From the NCBI GenBank assembly GCA_964560775.1, contig CAZLNH010000015.1, positions 1 through 6,957 on the forward strand: a stretch of DNA of 6,957 bases, written 5' to 3'. The notes under the pieces are model-generated. The model saw only the letters and a list, made by a program, of their open reading frames with translations, did not search any database and was not told the DNA's origin. Shown piece after piece: positions 1 through 5,512 of this stretch. This DNA is from Woeseia sp964560775 (GTDB lineage: Bacteria; Pseudomonadota; Gammaproteobacteria; Steroidobacterales; Woeseiaceae). Within the stretch, counting starts at the first letter, position 1, and the number at the start of each line of letters is the position of its first letter. The position numbers and the translations under genes are program-made.

Positions 1-482
1 CGCGGCACATCGTTGACAGCGAGCCAGATGCGGCCGGCAGCCGGATGTCCGATATCGGAAACACGATGAATGGCGCTGACCGGTGCCGCCTGTTCAAAGC
101 TCTTGGCCGTATCCCACGGCCGGCCGGCCTTGCGGGATTCCGCCTGCAGGTCACGGCGCGTCAGGTCGATGCCGACGGCGTAGCCGAATATGCGTTCACG
201 TGCGGCGTCAGGCGACAGATTGCTCCCGCCGGCGTGCAATGCGACGACCAGCTCAACCTCGTGATGGAGGTTGTTCGTTCGCGGCGGGTAAATGATCCTG
301 CCGCCGCCGGGCACGACTGAATCGGCAACCTTGGTAAACCAGACCGGCGCTTCACGGTCGGGGTCGTTGCCCATTTCACGCGCGTGCGCCGCGTAATTCT
401 GCCCGACGCAATAAATCCGGTGCACCGGAAATCGCTCCGTGCCGCCGGCAACGGCAAGCGTCGGATAGTCAATCGTAAACAT
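1..482 (-). CDS. FAH-family hydrolase (fumarylpyruvate/acylpyruvate hydrolase-like), 3' end cut by window edge
   Basis: The frame is open from an ATG at 482 to the left edge, giving the first 160 residues of a protein whose family is usually about 230 residues. Numbered from that ATG, the N-terminal block IYCVGQNYAAHAREMG carries the His33/Glu36 dyad typical of FAHD1-like enzymes. HHEVE (73-77) supplies two metal-binding acids (Glu75, Glu77), Asp106 in YAVGIDLTRRDLQ is the third, and the Lys-containing block GRPWDTAKSFE (120-130) follows. Family members are Mg/Mn-dependent cytoplasmic enzymes that cleave C-C bonds in diketo acids such as fumarylpyruvate or acylpyruvates, or decarboxylate oxaloacetate. 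A GGAGG at 493-497 lies 10 bases before the ATG. The gene starts 38 bases after the stop of the GntR regulator on the same strand, so the two are probably co-transcribed. The family is secure; the exact substrate is not. Confidence 0.93.
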   Translation of the reverse strand, partial: MFTIDYPTLAVAGGTERFPVHRIYCVGQNYAAHAREMGNDPDREAPVWFTKVADSVVPGGGRIIYPPRTNNLHHEVELVVALHAGGSNLSPDAARERIFGYAVGIDLTRRDLQAESRKAGRPWDTAKSFEQAAPVSAIHRVSDIGHPAAGRIWLAVNDVP

Positions 483-520
483 GGGGTTTTAGCCTCCGTG
501 GCATGAAAGCGCGGAATTCG

Positions 521-1210
521 TCAGCTGATCCATTGCCGGACATGGGACTCCATGCTGTTTCGTGCCCGCTCGACATCGCCTGCTGCAATCAGATCGTAGA
601 TTTCGGCATGTATCTCCAGCATGCGCATTGCACGCGAACGGGCCAGCGGCTCTGCCGGACGGCACAGGACCTCGCGCATGGCCTTCATTTGAGCAATCAG
701 CACGGCATTGCCGGCGGCGCGCGCCACCGCCATGTGGAATTTCTCGCCGAGCGCGGCCGAGAGCTGCGGATCATCCAGGTGGCGCCCGGCTTCGTCCAGC
801 AAAGCGCGCATCGACGCGAGGTCGCTCTCGCTGGCGTGCGCCGCCGCGAGCGCCGCCGTCATGCTTTCCAGTGCTGCACGTGCCTGCAGTATTTCATCGC
901 GGGTCACGCCCAGCAGCACAAGCTGAATCGCCAGCGCATCCGCGAAACGATCGCTGCTGCCGGCTGCGATGGTGGCGCCGCCCTTGGCGCCCATCCGGAT
1001 CTCGACGATGCCCATGGCCTCGAGGCTGCGCAACGCATCCCGCACGCTCATGCGGCTGACGCCAAACTGCTTGACGAGATCCGCTTCCGAACCGAGCACG
1101 TCACCGGTCGAAAGCTCTCCGGCGAACAGCGCATCGCGAATCCGGCCGACGATCTGGCTCGAGATCGTCATGCCACGCAGCGGTCGGAAATCCGTTACGT
1201 TGACGGCCAA
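521..1210 (-). CDS. FadR-type GntR family transcriptional regulator with FCD domain
   Basis: From the preferred TTG start this is a 229-residue protein, normal for FadR/FCD regulators. Residues about 14-83 form the winged helix, with the recognition region SEADLVKQFGVSRMSVRDAL (41-60) and the wing around GAKGGATI. Residues about 101-225 form the all-helical FCD effector domain, with the usual metal/ligand histidines visible: His159 in EKFHMAVARAAGN, His201 in EIHAEIYDLIAAGD and His223 in ESHVRQW. The family senses carboxylic acids or related metabolites and usually represses adjacent catabolic genes. The TTG at 1210 is preferred because GGAG (1218-1221) sits 7 bases upstream and family members often begin close to the DFRPLR segment. 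An ATG at 1282 (253 aa) and an ATG at 1171 (216 aa, trimming the winged helix) are alternatives without a clear ribosome binding site. It lies upstream of the FAH hydrolase and divergent from the PLP enzyme, so it is a candidate regulator of both. Confidence 0.93.
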   Translation of the reverse strand: MAVNVTDFRPLRGMTISSQIVGRIRDALFAGELSTGDVLGSEADLVKQFGVSRMSVRDALRSLEAMGIVEIRMGAKGGATIAAGSSDRFADALAIQLVLLGVTRDEILQARAALESMTAALAAAHASESDLASMRALLDEAGRHLDDPQLSAALGEKFHMAVARAAGNAVLIAQMKAMREVLCRPAEPLARSRAMRMLEIHAEIYDLIAAGDVERARNSMESHVRQWIS

Positions 1211-1217
1211 TGCAATG

Positions 1218-1221
1218 CTCC
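1218..1221 (-). promoter_or_regulatory. Ribosome binding site that favours the TTG start of the GntR regulator
   Basis: On the minus strand GTGGAG precedes a TTG codon with a 7-base gap. Neither of the in-frame ATG codons (1282 and 1171) has a comparable purine-rich site, so this motif decides the start call. It is a four-base match and therefore only moderate evidence. Confidence 0.5.
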
Positions 1222-1335
1222 ACGTTGATAGCCCGGCCGCGGCACGCTGCCGCGTTGTGCCTGTAGTACTCTTCGCCCGCATGTAGTGCGTATCGGCTGA
1301 AAAATGGCGGCTGCGATGTCCGCGCGTTCCCCGGC

Positions 1336-1365
1336 ATGGTAGCAATGGCAATTGTATATTATCAA
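1336..1365 (-). promoter_or_regulatory. Candidate promoter of the gntR-FAH hydrolase unit
   Basis: Reading leftward, TTGATA (1365-1360) is followed 18 bases later by TACCAT (1341-1336), which is preceded by TGC as in an extended -10 element. Transcription would start near 1328, about 120 bases before the TTG start of the regulator. The -10 matches four of six sigma-70 consensus positions, so the call is tentative. It overlaps the AT-rich palindromic segment, which would suit autorepression by the GntR protein. Confidence 0.4.
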
Positions 1366-1368
1366 TAT
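1351..1368. promoter_or_regulatory. AT-rich palindromic segment, candidate GntR operator
   Basis: In an otherwise GC-rich region this short stretch is almost entirely A and T. It contains ATTG-N8-CAAT (1351-1366) and an overlapping perfect inverted repeat ATATT-ATC-AATAT (1356-1368). FadR/FCD regulators commonly bind short AT-rich palindromes in the divergent intergenic region beside their own gene, and this is the only such element between the divergent genes starting at 1210 and 1434. A weak rightward promoter (TTGTAT at 1352, TATTCC at 1375, 17-base spacer) would overlap it. Operator function is inferred from position and symmetry. Confidence 0.4.
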
Positions 1369-1433
1369 TAGACTTATTCCAGCGTCGGTCAACGACCTTG
1401 CGCGCCCCTTGCAATCGACAAAAGGACTCCGTC

Positions 1434-2678
1434 ATGACCCTTGCACGCCGTGATTTCCTGAAAACCGTGGGCGCCCTGTCATTGGCCGGCACGGCAGGCG
1501 GCTGGCGAACCGCCGTGGCCGAGGCAACCGGGCCGTCCCCGGCGACAGCTTTCCGGTTTGCCGACGACCGCGTCCCGATGAACGCGGCCAACCTGTGTCC
1601 GATGCCCGGCGCCATTGGTGATGCCGTCGCGCGCTTTACCGGGGAACTGCAAAGGGACATGAGCGCCGCCAATCGCGGCCGCATCGAGAGCCTGAAGGAG
1701 TCGGCGCGTGAGGGTATCGCACGACAGCTCGGGGTGAACCCGAACGAACTCGCAATCGTCCGCAACACGTCCGAAGCAAACAGCATTGTGGTGCAGGGCG
1801 TGCCTTTGCAAGCCGGTGACGAGGTGCTGCTGTGGGACCAGAACCACCCGTCCAATCTGCTCGCGTGGGACGTGCGGGCGAAGCGCGAGGGATTTTCGGT
1901 GCGCCGCTTCGCGGTGCCGGTTGACACGGCCTCTGTCGACGAGGCCGTCGCGCAAGTTGCGGGCGCCTTGAGTTCGAAGACCCGCGTCGTGTCCTTTACG
2001 CATATCTCCAATGTCACCGGTTTTCGCCTGCCGGCAACAGAGATCTGTGCCGCATTGCGGCAGCAGCGCGACGATATCTTCATTCATGTCGACGGCGCGC
2101 AGACCTGGGGCGTGCGCGATGTCAATCTACGCGAACTCGACTGCGACAGTTTCAGCGGCAGCGCGCACAAATGGTTCATGGGTCCGCGCGAGACCGGCCT
2201 TTTGTATGTGCGCGAGGCACGTATCGCGGAGTTGTCGGCGACAGTCGTCAGCATTCCGTGGGGCAACGAGGTGGCGCCGGCCGTTTCCGGTGCCCGTAAA
2301 TTCGAGGCGCTCGGACAGCGTGATGACGCGGCGATCGGGGCCCTGGCTGAAACCGTCGCCTTCCACGATGCGTTGACGCCGGCCGGGGTGCAGCAGCGAG
2401 CCACTGCCGTCGCCGATGCGTTGCGCGCCGCGTTGACCGATTACGAGTTGCCATTCATTTCAAGCAAGCATCCGGACTTCACGAGCAATGTCGTCATCCT
2501 GGCCGCCAAACCGGAATTCTTGCGGGAGTTGCCTCAACAGATACTCGATCGTTCCGGCGTGATCACGGCTGCCGTCGGCGGCCTGAGAATGTCGCCGCAT
2601 GTCTATAACACCGCCGATCATGCCGGCCGGGTCGCCGCGGCAATTGCCAGTGAACGGCATAAACTCGCCGCCGCCTGA
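1434..2678 (+). CDS. Tat-exported class V aminotransferase-fold PLP enzyme (isopenicillin N epimerase/PvdN-like)
   Basis: This 414-residue protein starts at the ATG at 1434, preceded by AGGA with a 7-base gap. A start 36 bases upstream would bury the export signal. The N-terminus is a twin-arginine signal: RRDFLK (5-10), a hydrophobic stretch (about 11-23) and a likely AVA-E cleavage site after residue 29. The mature part is a fold-type I class V aminotransferase/cysteine-desulfurase-like enzyme: NTSEAN (111-116) for the PLP phosphate, QNHPSN (136-141) with the ring-stacking His, HVDGAQ (218-223) with Asp220 and Gln223, the PLP Lys246 in GSAHKW, and the C-terminal Arg385 in LRMSPHVYN for substrate carboxylate. 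All key residues are intact, so it should be active. PLP enzymes loaded with cofactor are exported folded by Tat, as known for PvdN in pyoverdine maturation. The reaction here (epimerisation, transamination, desulfuration or other) cannot be told. It is probably the first gene of the rightward transporter and thioredoxin-fold set. Confidence 0.93.
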   Translation: MTLARRDFLKTVGALSLAGTAGGWRTAVAEATGPSPATAFRFADDRVPMNAANLCPMPGAIGDAVARFTGELQRDMSAANRGRIESLKESAREGIARQLGVNPNELAIVRNTSEANSIVVQGVPLQAGDEVLLWDQNHPSNLLAWDVRAKREGFSVRRFAVPVDTASVDEAVAQVAGALSSKTRVVSFTHISNVTGFRLPATEICAALRQQRDDIFIHVDGAQTWGVRDVNLRELDCDSFSGSAHKWFMGPRETGLLYVREARIAELSATVVSIPWGNEVAPAVSGARKFEALGQRDDAAIGALAETVAFHDALTPAGVQQRATAVADALRAALTDYELPFISSKHPDFTSNVVILAAKPEFLRELPQQILDRSGVITAAVGGLRMSPHVYNTADHAGRVAAAIASERHKLAAA

Positions 2679-2725
2679 CATCCATCGCCGAGGCACGGCG
2701 CGCCCGCCCGCGTCCCGCGATGCAT

Positions 2726-2740
2726 GATACTGACGGTATC
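2726..2740. repeat. Short inverted repeat GATAC-N5-GTATC upstream of the MFS gene
   Basis: A perfect 5-bp inverted repeat with a 5-base centre lies in the 88-base gap between the PLP enzyme and the transporter, 26 bases before the transporter start. It may be an operator half-site pair or a small hairpin. No T-tract follows, so it is not a terminator. With such short arms it could be chance. Confidence 0.3.
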
Positions 2741-2766
2741 CGCTCAATGTTCCCCTGACCGGCGTC

Positions 2767-3972
2767 ATGCAGACTGCAGCCCTACGCAATCGTAACTACC
2801 TGATCTACTTCATCGGCAATACCGTGTCATTGCACGGGTTGTGGGTCTACCGGGTCGCACTCGGCTGGCTCGCGTGGCAACTGACGGAATCCGAGTTCTG
2901 GGTCGGTGCCGTGGCGTTTACGCAGTTTGCGCCGGCGGTACTGTTCGGGCCGATCTTCGGTGTGCTGGCTGACCGCTTCGACCGCCGCGCGGCATCGCTG
3001 CTGATCAACTCGCTAAGCACACTCAACATGTCCGTGCTGGCGCTTCTGACGATACTTGGTAAAACTGATATCTATGTCCTGTGCCTGCTGGCCTTGATGC
3101 AGGGCACGCTGGATGGCGCCCATATGCCGGTACGCATGTCACTGGTGCCGAATCTCGTGACCCGGGCGCAACTGCAAAGCGCACTGGCGACCAACTCGAT
3201 CTCCTTCAACCTGTCGCGCTTTGTAGGGCCGGCTATCTCCGGTCTCCTGATCGCAACGCTGGGCGTATCGTCCGCCTTCGCGTTCAACGCACTTTCGTAC
3301 GTTGCGATCCTCTCGGCATTGCTCGTCGTCAAGCTCAACCCGGCTTGCTACGACCGCGAACCGCGCAATGACGTCTGGCGCGAAATGACGGAGGGCATGC
3401 GCTACGCATTCACGCATCGTGAAATCCGGCCGCTTTTGGCGATCATCGCCGTGGCATCGGTACTGGGACGCGGACCGCTCGAAATGCTGCCGGCATTTGC
3501 CGATGCCGTCTTTGCGCGAGGAAGCGCGGGACTCGCTATTCTGACCTCGGCCATCGGTGCAGGTGCGATACTCGCAGGCCTGATTCTGATGCGCGGCACA
3601 GCCTGGCTCGGGCTGCAGGTCGTCGCCGGTGGCGTCCTGGCGGGCGGCGTACTGCTGATGCTGTTGGGCTTGAGCGACGCGTTCTGGCTGGCCGTCACGG
3701 TCGTCGCAATGCTCGGCTTCATGCTGTCGATCACCGGCATCGGCTCGCAGATCCTGCTGCAAACTATCGTCGAGGACCGCTTGCGCGGCCGCGTCAGCAG
3801 TTTCTGGGGCATGATTGCTTTCGGCGGCACCGCGCTCGGGGGCCTGCTGATCGGGTCGCTGGCCAGTCTTTACGGGCTGCAGCAGGTAACGCTGCTGACC
3901 GGCGTCGCCTGCACCATGCTCGTTTTTTTGATAATACTGCAGTCGAGAAGGGCGTCACGCCGCACTGGGTGA
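2767..3972 (+). CDS. MFS transporter, MFS_3 / EntS-like exporter family
   Basis: This 401-residue, strongly hydrophobic inner-membrane protein has the length and pattern expected for about 12 transmembrane helices. It opens with LRNRNYLIYFIGNTVS, the typical start of MFS_3 (enterobactin exporter EntS-like) proteins. The loop 2-3 signature GVLADRFDRRA (65-75) is intact, a central cytoplasmic loop lies around 191-217 with the family-like EGMRYAFTHREIRPLL segment, and EDRLRGRVSSFWGM in the second half is the equivalent family hallmark. Such proteins are proton-driven exporters of siderophores, drugs or metabolites. The ATG at 2767 has no clear ribosome binding site, but an in-frame stop at 2731 leaves no better upstream ATG and the N-terminus fits the family. 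It follows the Tat PLP enzyme by 88 bases and precedes the thioredoxin-fold gene by 33, so co-transcription is likely. The substrate is unknown. Confidence 0.93.
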   Translation: MQTAALRNRNYLIYFIGNTVSLHGLWVYRVALGWLAWQLTESEFWVGAVAFTQFAPAVLFGPIFGVLADRFDRRAASLLINSLSTLNMSVLALLTILGKTDIYVLCLLALMQGTLDGAHMPVRMSLVPNLVTRAQLQSALATNSISFNLSRFVGPAISGLLIATLGVSSAFAFNALSYVAILSALLVVKLNPACYDREPRNDVWREMTEGMRYAFTHREIRPLLAIIAVASVLGRGPLEMLPAFADAVFARGSAGLAILTSAIGAGAILAGLILMRGTAWLGLQVVAGGVLAGGVLLMLLGLSDAFWLAVTVVAMLGFMLSITGIGSQILLQTIVEDRLRGRVSSFWGMIAFGGTALGGLLIGSLASLYGLQQVTLLTGVACTMLVFLIILQSRRASRRTG

Positions 3973-4005
3973 CGCCACCGAGCACCAAACCGACAGGAGA
4001 CACAG

Positions 4006-4584
4006 ATGGCCCGAACAGAATCACGCATGCTCGAACTCGGCACCAGGGCACCGGCGTTTTCGTTGCCGGACCCGGACGGGACCCTGCATTCCCTGTCAGA
4101 TCGCGCAGACGCCGATGCCGTGCTGGTTATGTTTATTTGCAATCACTGTCCGTTCGTCAAGCACGTGCGGCACGAACTTGCCGCGCTTGGCCGTGATTAT
4201 GGCAGCCGCAACGTAGCCATCTTTGCCATTAACAGCAATGACGCGGACAAGTATCCCGACGATGGCCCCCAACCCATGAAAGACGAGGCGGCCGCACACG
4301 GATACAGCTTCCCTTACCTGATCGATGCGGACCAGTCCGTAGCGAAGGAGTACCAGGCAGCATGTACGCCGGACTTCTTCGTCTTCGACGACAATCTCAG
4401 GCTGACCTACCGCGGACAACTCGACAACAGCCGTCCGTCGAACGACCAGCCGGTGACCGGAGCCGATCTCCGGAACGCACTCGATTCGACGCTGCGCGGC
4501 GAGCAGGTGGCTGAGCCGCACAAGCCGAGTATCGGTTGCAATATCAAGTGGAAGCCCGGCAATGCGCCGGAATGGTTTGCCTGA
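4006..4584 (+). CDS. Thioredoxin-fold (AhpC/TSA-like) family protein with CNHC motif
   Basis: This 192-residue protein has no signal peptide and is probably cytoplasmic. AGGAG (3995-3999) lies 6 bases before the ATG. The N-terminal block LELGTRAPAFSLPDPDG (9-25) is the usual redoxin start. ICNHCPFVKH (44-53) gives a CxxC pair (Cys45, Cys48) at the end of the first core strand, and ACTPDFFVFD (119-128) holds a third cysteine (Cys120) and the cis-Pro122 of the thioredoxin fold. The C-terminal tail SIGCNIKWKPG, with a fourth cysteine, is characteristic of the widespread 'thioredoxin family protein' group with this layout. Family members are thought to be thiol-disulfide oxidoreductases or peroxiredoxin relatives, and their physiological partners are poorly defined. 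It is the last gene of the rightward set and ends convergent with the small-gene unit on the other strand. Confidence 0.93.
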   Translation: MARTESRMLELGTRAPAFSLPDPDGTLHSLSDRADADAVLVMFICNHCPFVKHVRHELAALGRDYGSRNVAIFAINSNDADKYPDDGPQPMKDEAAAHGYSFPYLIDADQSVAKEYQAACTPDFFVFDDNLRLTYRGQLDNSRPSNDQPVTGADLRNALDSTLRGEQVAEPHKPSIGCNIKWKPGNAPEWFA

Positions 4585-4613
4585 GGCTATGCGAGCCCGG
4601 ACCTCTCACCGAT

Positions 4614-4643
4614 AAAAACGGCGCAACCCAAAGATTGCGCCGT
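4614..4643 (-). terminator. Rho-independent terminator of the two-small-gene unit
   Basis: A perfect 9-bp stem (4618-4626 with 4635-4643, ACGGCGCAA/TTGCGCCGT) encloses an 8-base loop. Read leftward it is followed by TTTTATC, as expected for an intrinsic terminator, and it begins 15 bases after the stop of the 66-residue gene. Read rightward the hairpin has no T-tract, so it would end the convergent thioredoxin-fold transcript only weakly. Confidence 0.85.
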
Positions 4644-4658
4644 CGTGCTGTCACGCGC

Positions 4659-4859
4659 CTATTCGTAAAGGTCGCGTTCCCGCACACGCTTGACCTTGTG
4701 CGCCGTGCCGGCCGTGTCGGGCTGGTCGTGGCGGCGCCGGTGACGCAACGGTTCATGCCGCTGGCCATGCATCGCAACCTTGCAGAAGCGGCTGTCCAGC
4801 ATGTCGAACATCGCGTCATCGACATCGTCAATATCGGTGCGGAAGTGCCTTGTACTCAC
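4659..4859 (-). CDS. Small hypothetical protein with acidic N-terminal half and His/Arg-rich C-terminal half
   Basis: The call rests on signals rather than homology. A GTG start at 4859 is preceded by GGAGGAG (4868-4874) with an 8-base gap, the best ribosome binding site in the window, and the TAG stop at 4659 lies 15 bases before a perfect intrinsic terminator. The 66-residue product has an acidic, partly hydrophobic stretch (TDIDDVDDAMFDML, 8-21), one cysteine (Cys26) and a very basic section rich in His and Arg (about 31-62, including LRHRRRH at 38-44), ending in ERDLYE. There is no signal peptide or membrane segment. It follows the acidic 97-residue gene by 43 bases and is almost certainly co-transcribed with it. 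I do not recognise a family. The mixed charge could suit an RNA-, DNA- or metal-binding role, but that is speculation. Confidence 0.72.
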   Translation of the reverse strand: MSTRHFRTDIDDVDDAMFDMLDSRFCKVAMHGQRHEPLRHRRRHDQPDTAGTAHKVKRVRERDLYE

Positions 4860-4867
4860 GCCAGTAT

Positions 4868-4874
4868 CTCCTCC
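4868..4874 (-). promoter_or_regulatory. Strong ribosome binding site fixing the GTG start of the 66-residue gene
   Basis: GGAGGAG on the minus strand, 8 bases before GTG at 4859, is a near-perfect anti-16S match. It selects the 66-residue reading frame over the overlapping open frames on both strands. Confidence 0.75.
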
Positions 4875-4902
4875 GGAGTTCTGGTCCGGCCGAATAGCCG
4901 GG

Positions 4903-5196
4903 CTAATGCGTTACGCCGGCGTAATCGTCGGCGTAATTGTCAAAAGAATCGTAGTCTTCGAAATCCGCCAGTTCCCGTTTCAGAAAGCGGTCCTCGCGCG
5001 ACATTTCGATCAGGCGCCACACCGGGACATTGCTGTCACCGGCAGGACGGATTTCAACGTCCGCAACAACCGCCACTTCGTCATCGGCAGCTTCTTCGTC
5101 AAATTCAAAATCGTCTTCGTCACTCATTTCAAGTTCCGTCTCCGCTTCGTCCGGAATCCACTCCGGCTCTGGGGTCAATCCAGTTTGTGAAGGCAT
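4903..5196 (-). CDS. Small, highly acidic hypothetical protein (possibly PA3496/DUF3545-like C-terminus)
   Basis: The ATG at 5196 has GGAG (5203-5206) with a 6-base gap and lies about 28 bases after the predicted transcription start, so it is preferred over an open extension to 5289 that would cross the promoter. The 97-residue product is dominated by Asp and Glu, especially around 16-40 (ELEMSDEDDFEFDEEAADDE at 21-40), with no signal peptide or membrane segment. Its C-terminal section VWRLIEMSREDRFLKRELAD (59-78), then Asp/Tyr-rich, is predicted helical. It resembles the W-R-x-I-E-x-x-R/K-x-x-R-L-x-x-E-L pattern I associate with small gammaproteobacterial proteins of the DUF3545 and PA3496 (putative envelope integrity) groups; this resemblance is from memory and tentative. 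It is the first gene of a two-gene unit with the 66-residue gene. Biochemical function is unknown. Confidence 0.8.
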   Translation of the reverse strand: MPSQTGLTPEPEWIPDEAETELEMSDEDDFEFDEEAADDEVAVVADVEIRPAGDSNVPVWRLIEMSREDRFLKRELADFEDYDSFDNYADDYAGVTH

Positions 5197-5230
5197 GCTG
5201 ATCTCCACGAATTGAACGGTTTTCGACGCG

Positions 5231-5258
5231 AAGATAATCTTATTTCCTTTGAAGTCAA
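5231..5258 (-). promoter_or_regulatory. Sigma-70-like promoter of the two-small-gene unit
   Basis: Read leftward, TTGACT (5258-5253) and TATCTT (5236-5231) are separated by 16 bases in an AT-rich stretch. The start of transcription would fall near 5224, leaving a short leader that carries the GGAG site and ATG of the acidic protein. A second, perfect TTGACA lies at 5282-5277, 24 bases upstream of the first hexamer, but has no good -10 partner. The repeated TTGAC may reflect regulation or chance. Confidence 0.6.
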
Positions 5259-5512
5259 GTGATTTATTTGGCAATTTGTCAAGTTGCAAGCAGTTGTTTT
5301 TTAATGCGTTTTAGAGAACTCGTGTACCGCCGTTCATGGGGTCAAAAGGCGCGGTGCGCTAAAGGAAGGTCACCGACCGCACGGCCAACCCCGCGCGATG
5401 GCCGCAACGGACGCTCCCCGGCGACGCATCCCGGACCGGGACGGACTCCCGGAGACAGGCGAGATGGTCATCAGGCAGGCGCCGCGGCAGGACGGCAGGG
5501 CCAGTCTTGAAT
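5259..5512. other. Stretch of about 250 bases with no credible gene
   Basis: Between the promoter of the small-gene unit and the stop of the cupredoxin gene there is no reading frame with a ribosome binding site or recognisable product. The part near 5259-5310 is AT-rich and holds the upstream TTGACA. The rest is GC-rich and includes a compact palindrome TCCCGG-A-CCGGGA (5429-5441) followed by CTCC-C-GGAG (5446-5454). A weak GCGC-GGT-GCGC element at 5349-5359 is followed, reading leftward, by CTTTTGA and could be a poor terminator for the copper genes. Confidence 0.6.

Noticed and set aside
503..1228. 241-codon rightward frame over the GntR gene
   Set aside because: Antisense to a clear FadR-type regulator; the product has no recognisable domain.
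1398..1433. Upstream TTG start for the PLP enzyme
   Set aside because: It would place 12 residues before the Tat signal, while the ATG at 1434 has a well-spaced AGGA.
1283..2083. Long leftward open extension of the GntR frame, antisense to the PLP enzyme (520 codons in total)
   Set aside because: Only the part below 1210 shows regulator homology. The rest mirrors a strongly supported gene on the other strand, crosses the promoter region and has no domain.
1479..2087. 202-codon leftward frame inside the PLP enzyme gene
   Set aside because: No ribosome binding site or recognisable protein; it is a high-GC antisense shadow.
3139..3762. 207-codon leftward frame inside the transporter gene
   Set aside because: Its Gln/Arg/Asp-rich composition is typical of the antisense of a membrane protein; no start signals.
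4780..5190. 136-codon rightward frame over the small-gene unit, hydrophobic in part
   Set aside because: It lies antisense to two frames that have good ribosome binding sites, a promoter and a terminator. The hydrophobic run is the complement of the Asp/Glu codons.
5342..5359. GCGC-GGT-GCGC followed leftward by CTTTTGA as the terminator of the copper genes
   Set aside because: The stem is only 4 bp and lies more than 150 bases after the stop; too weak to list as a terminator.
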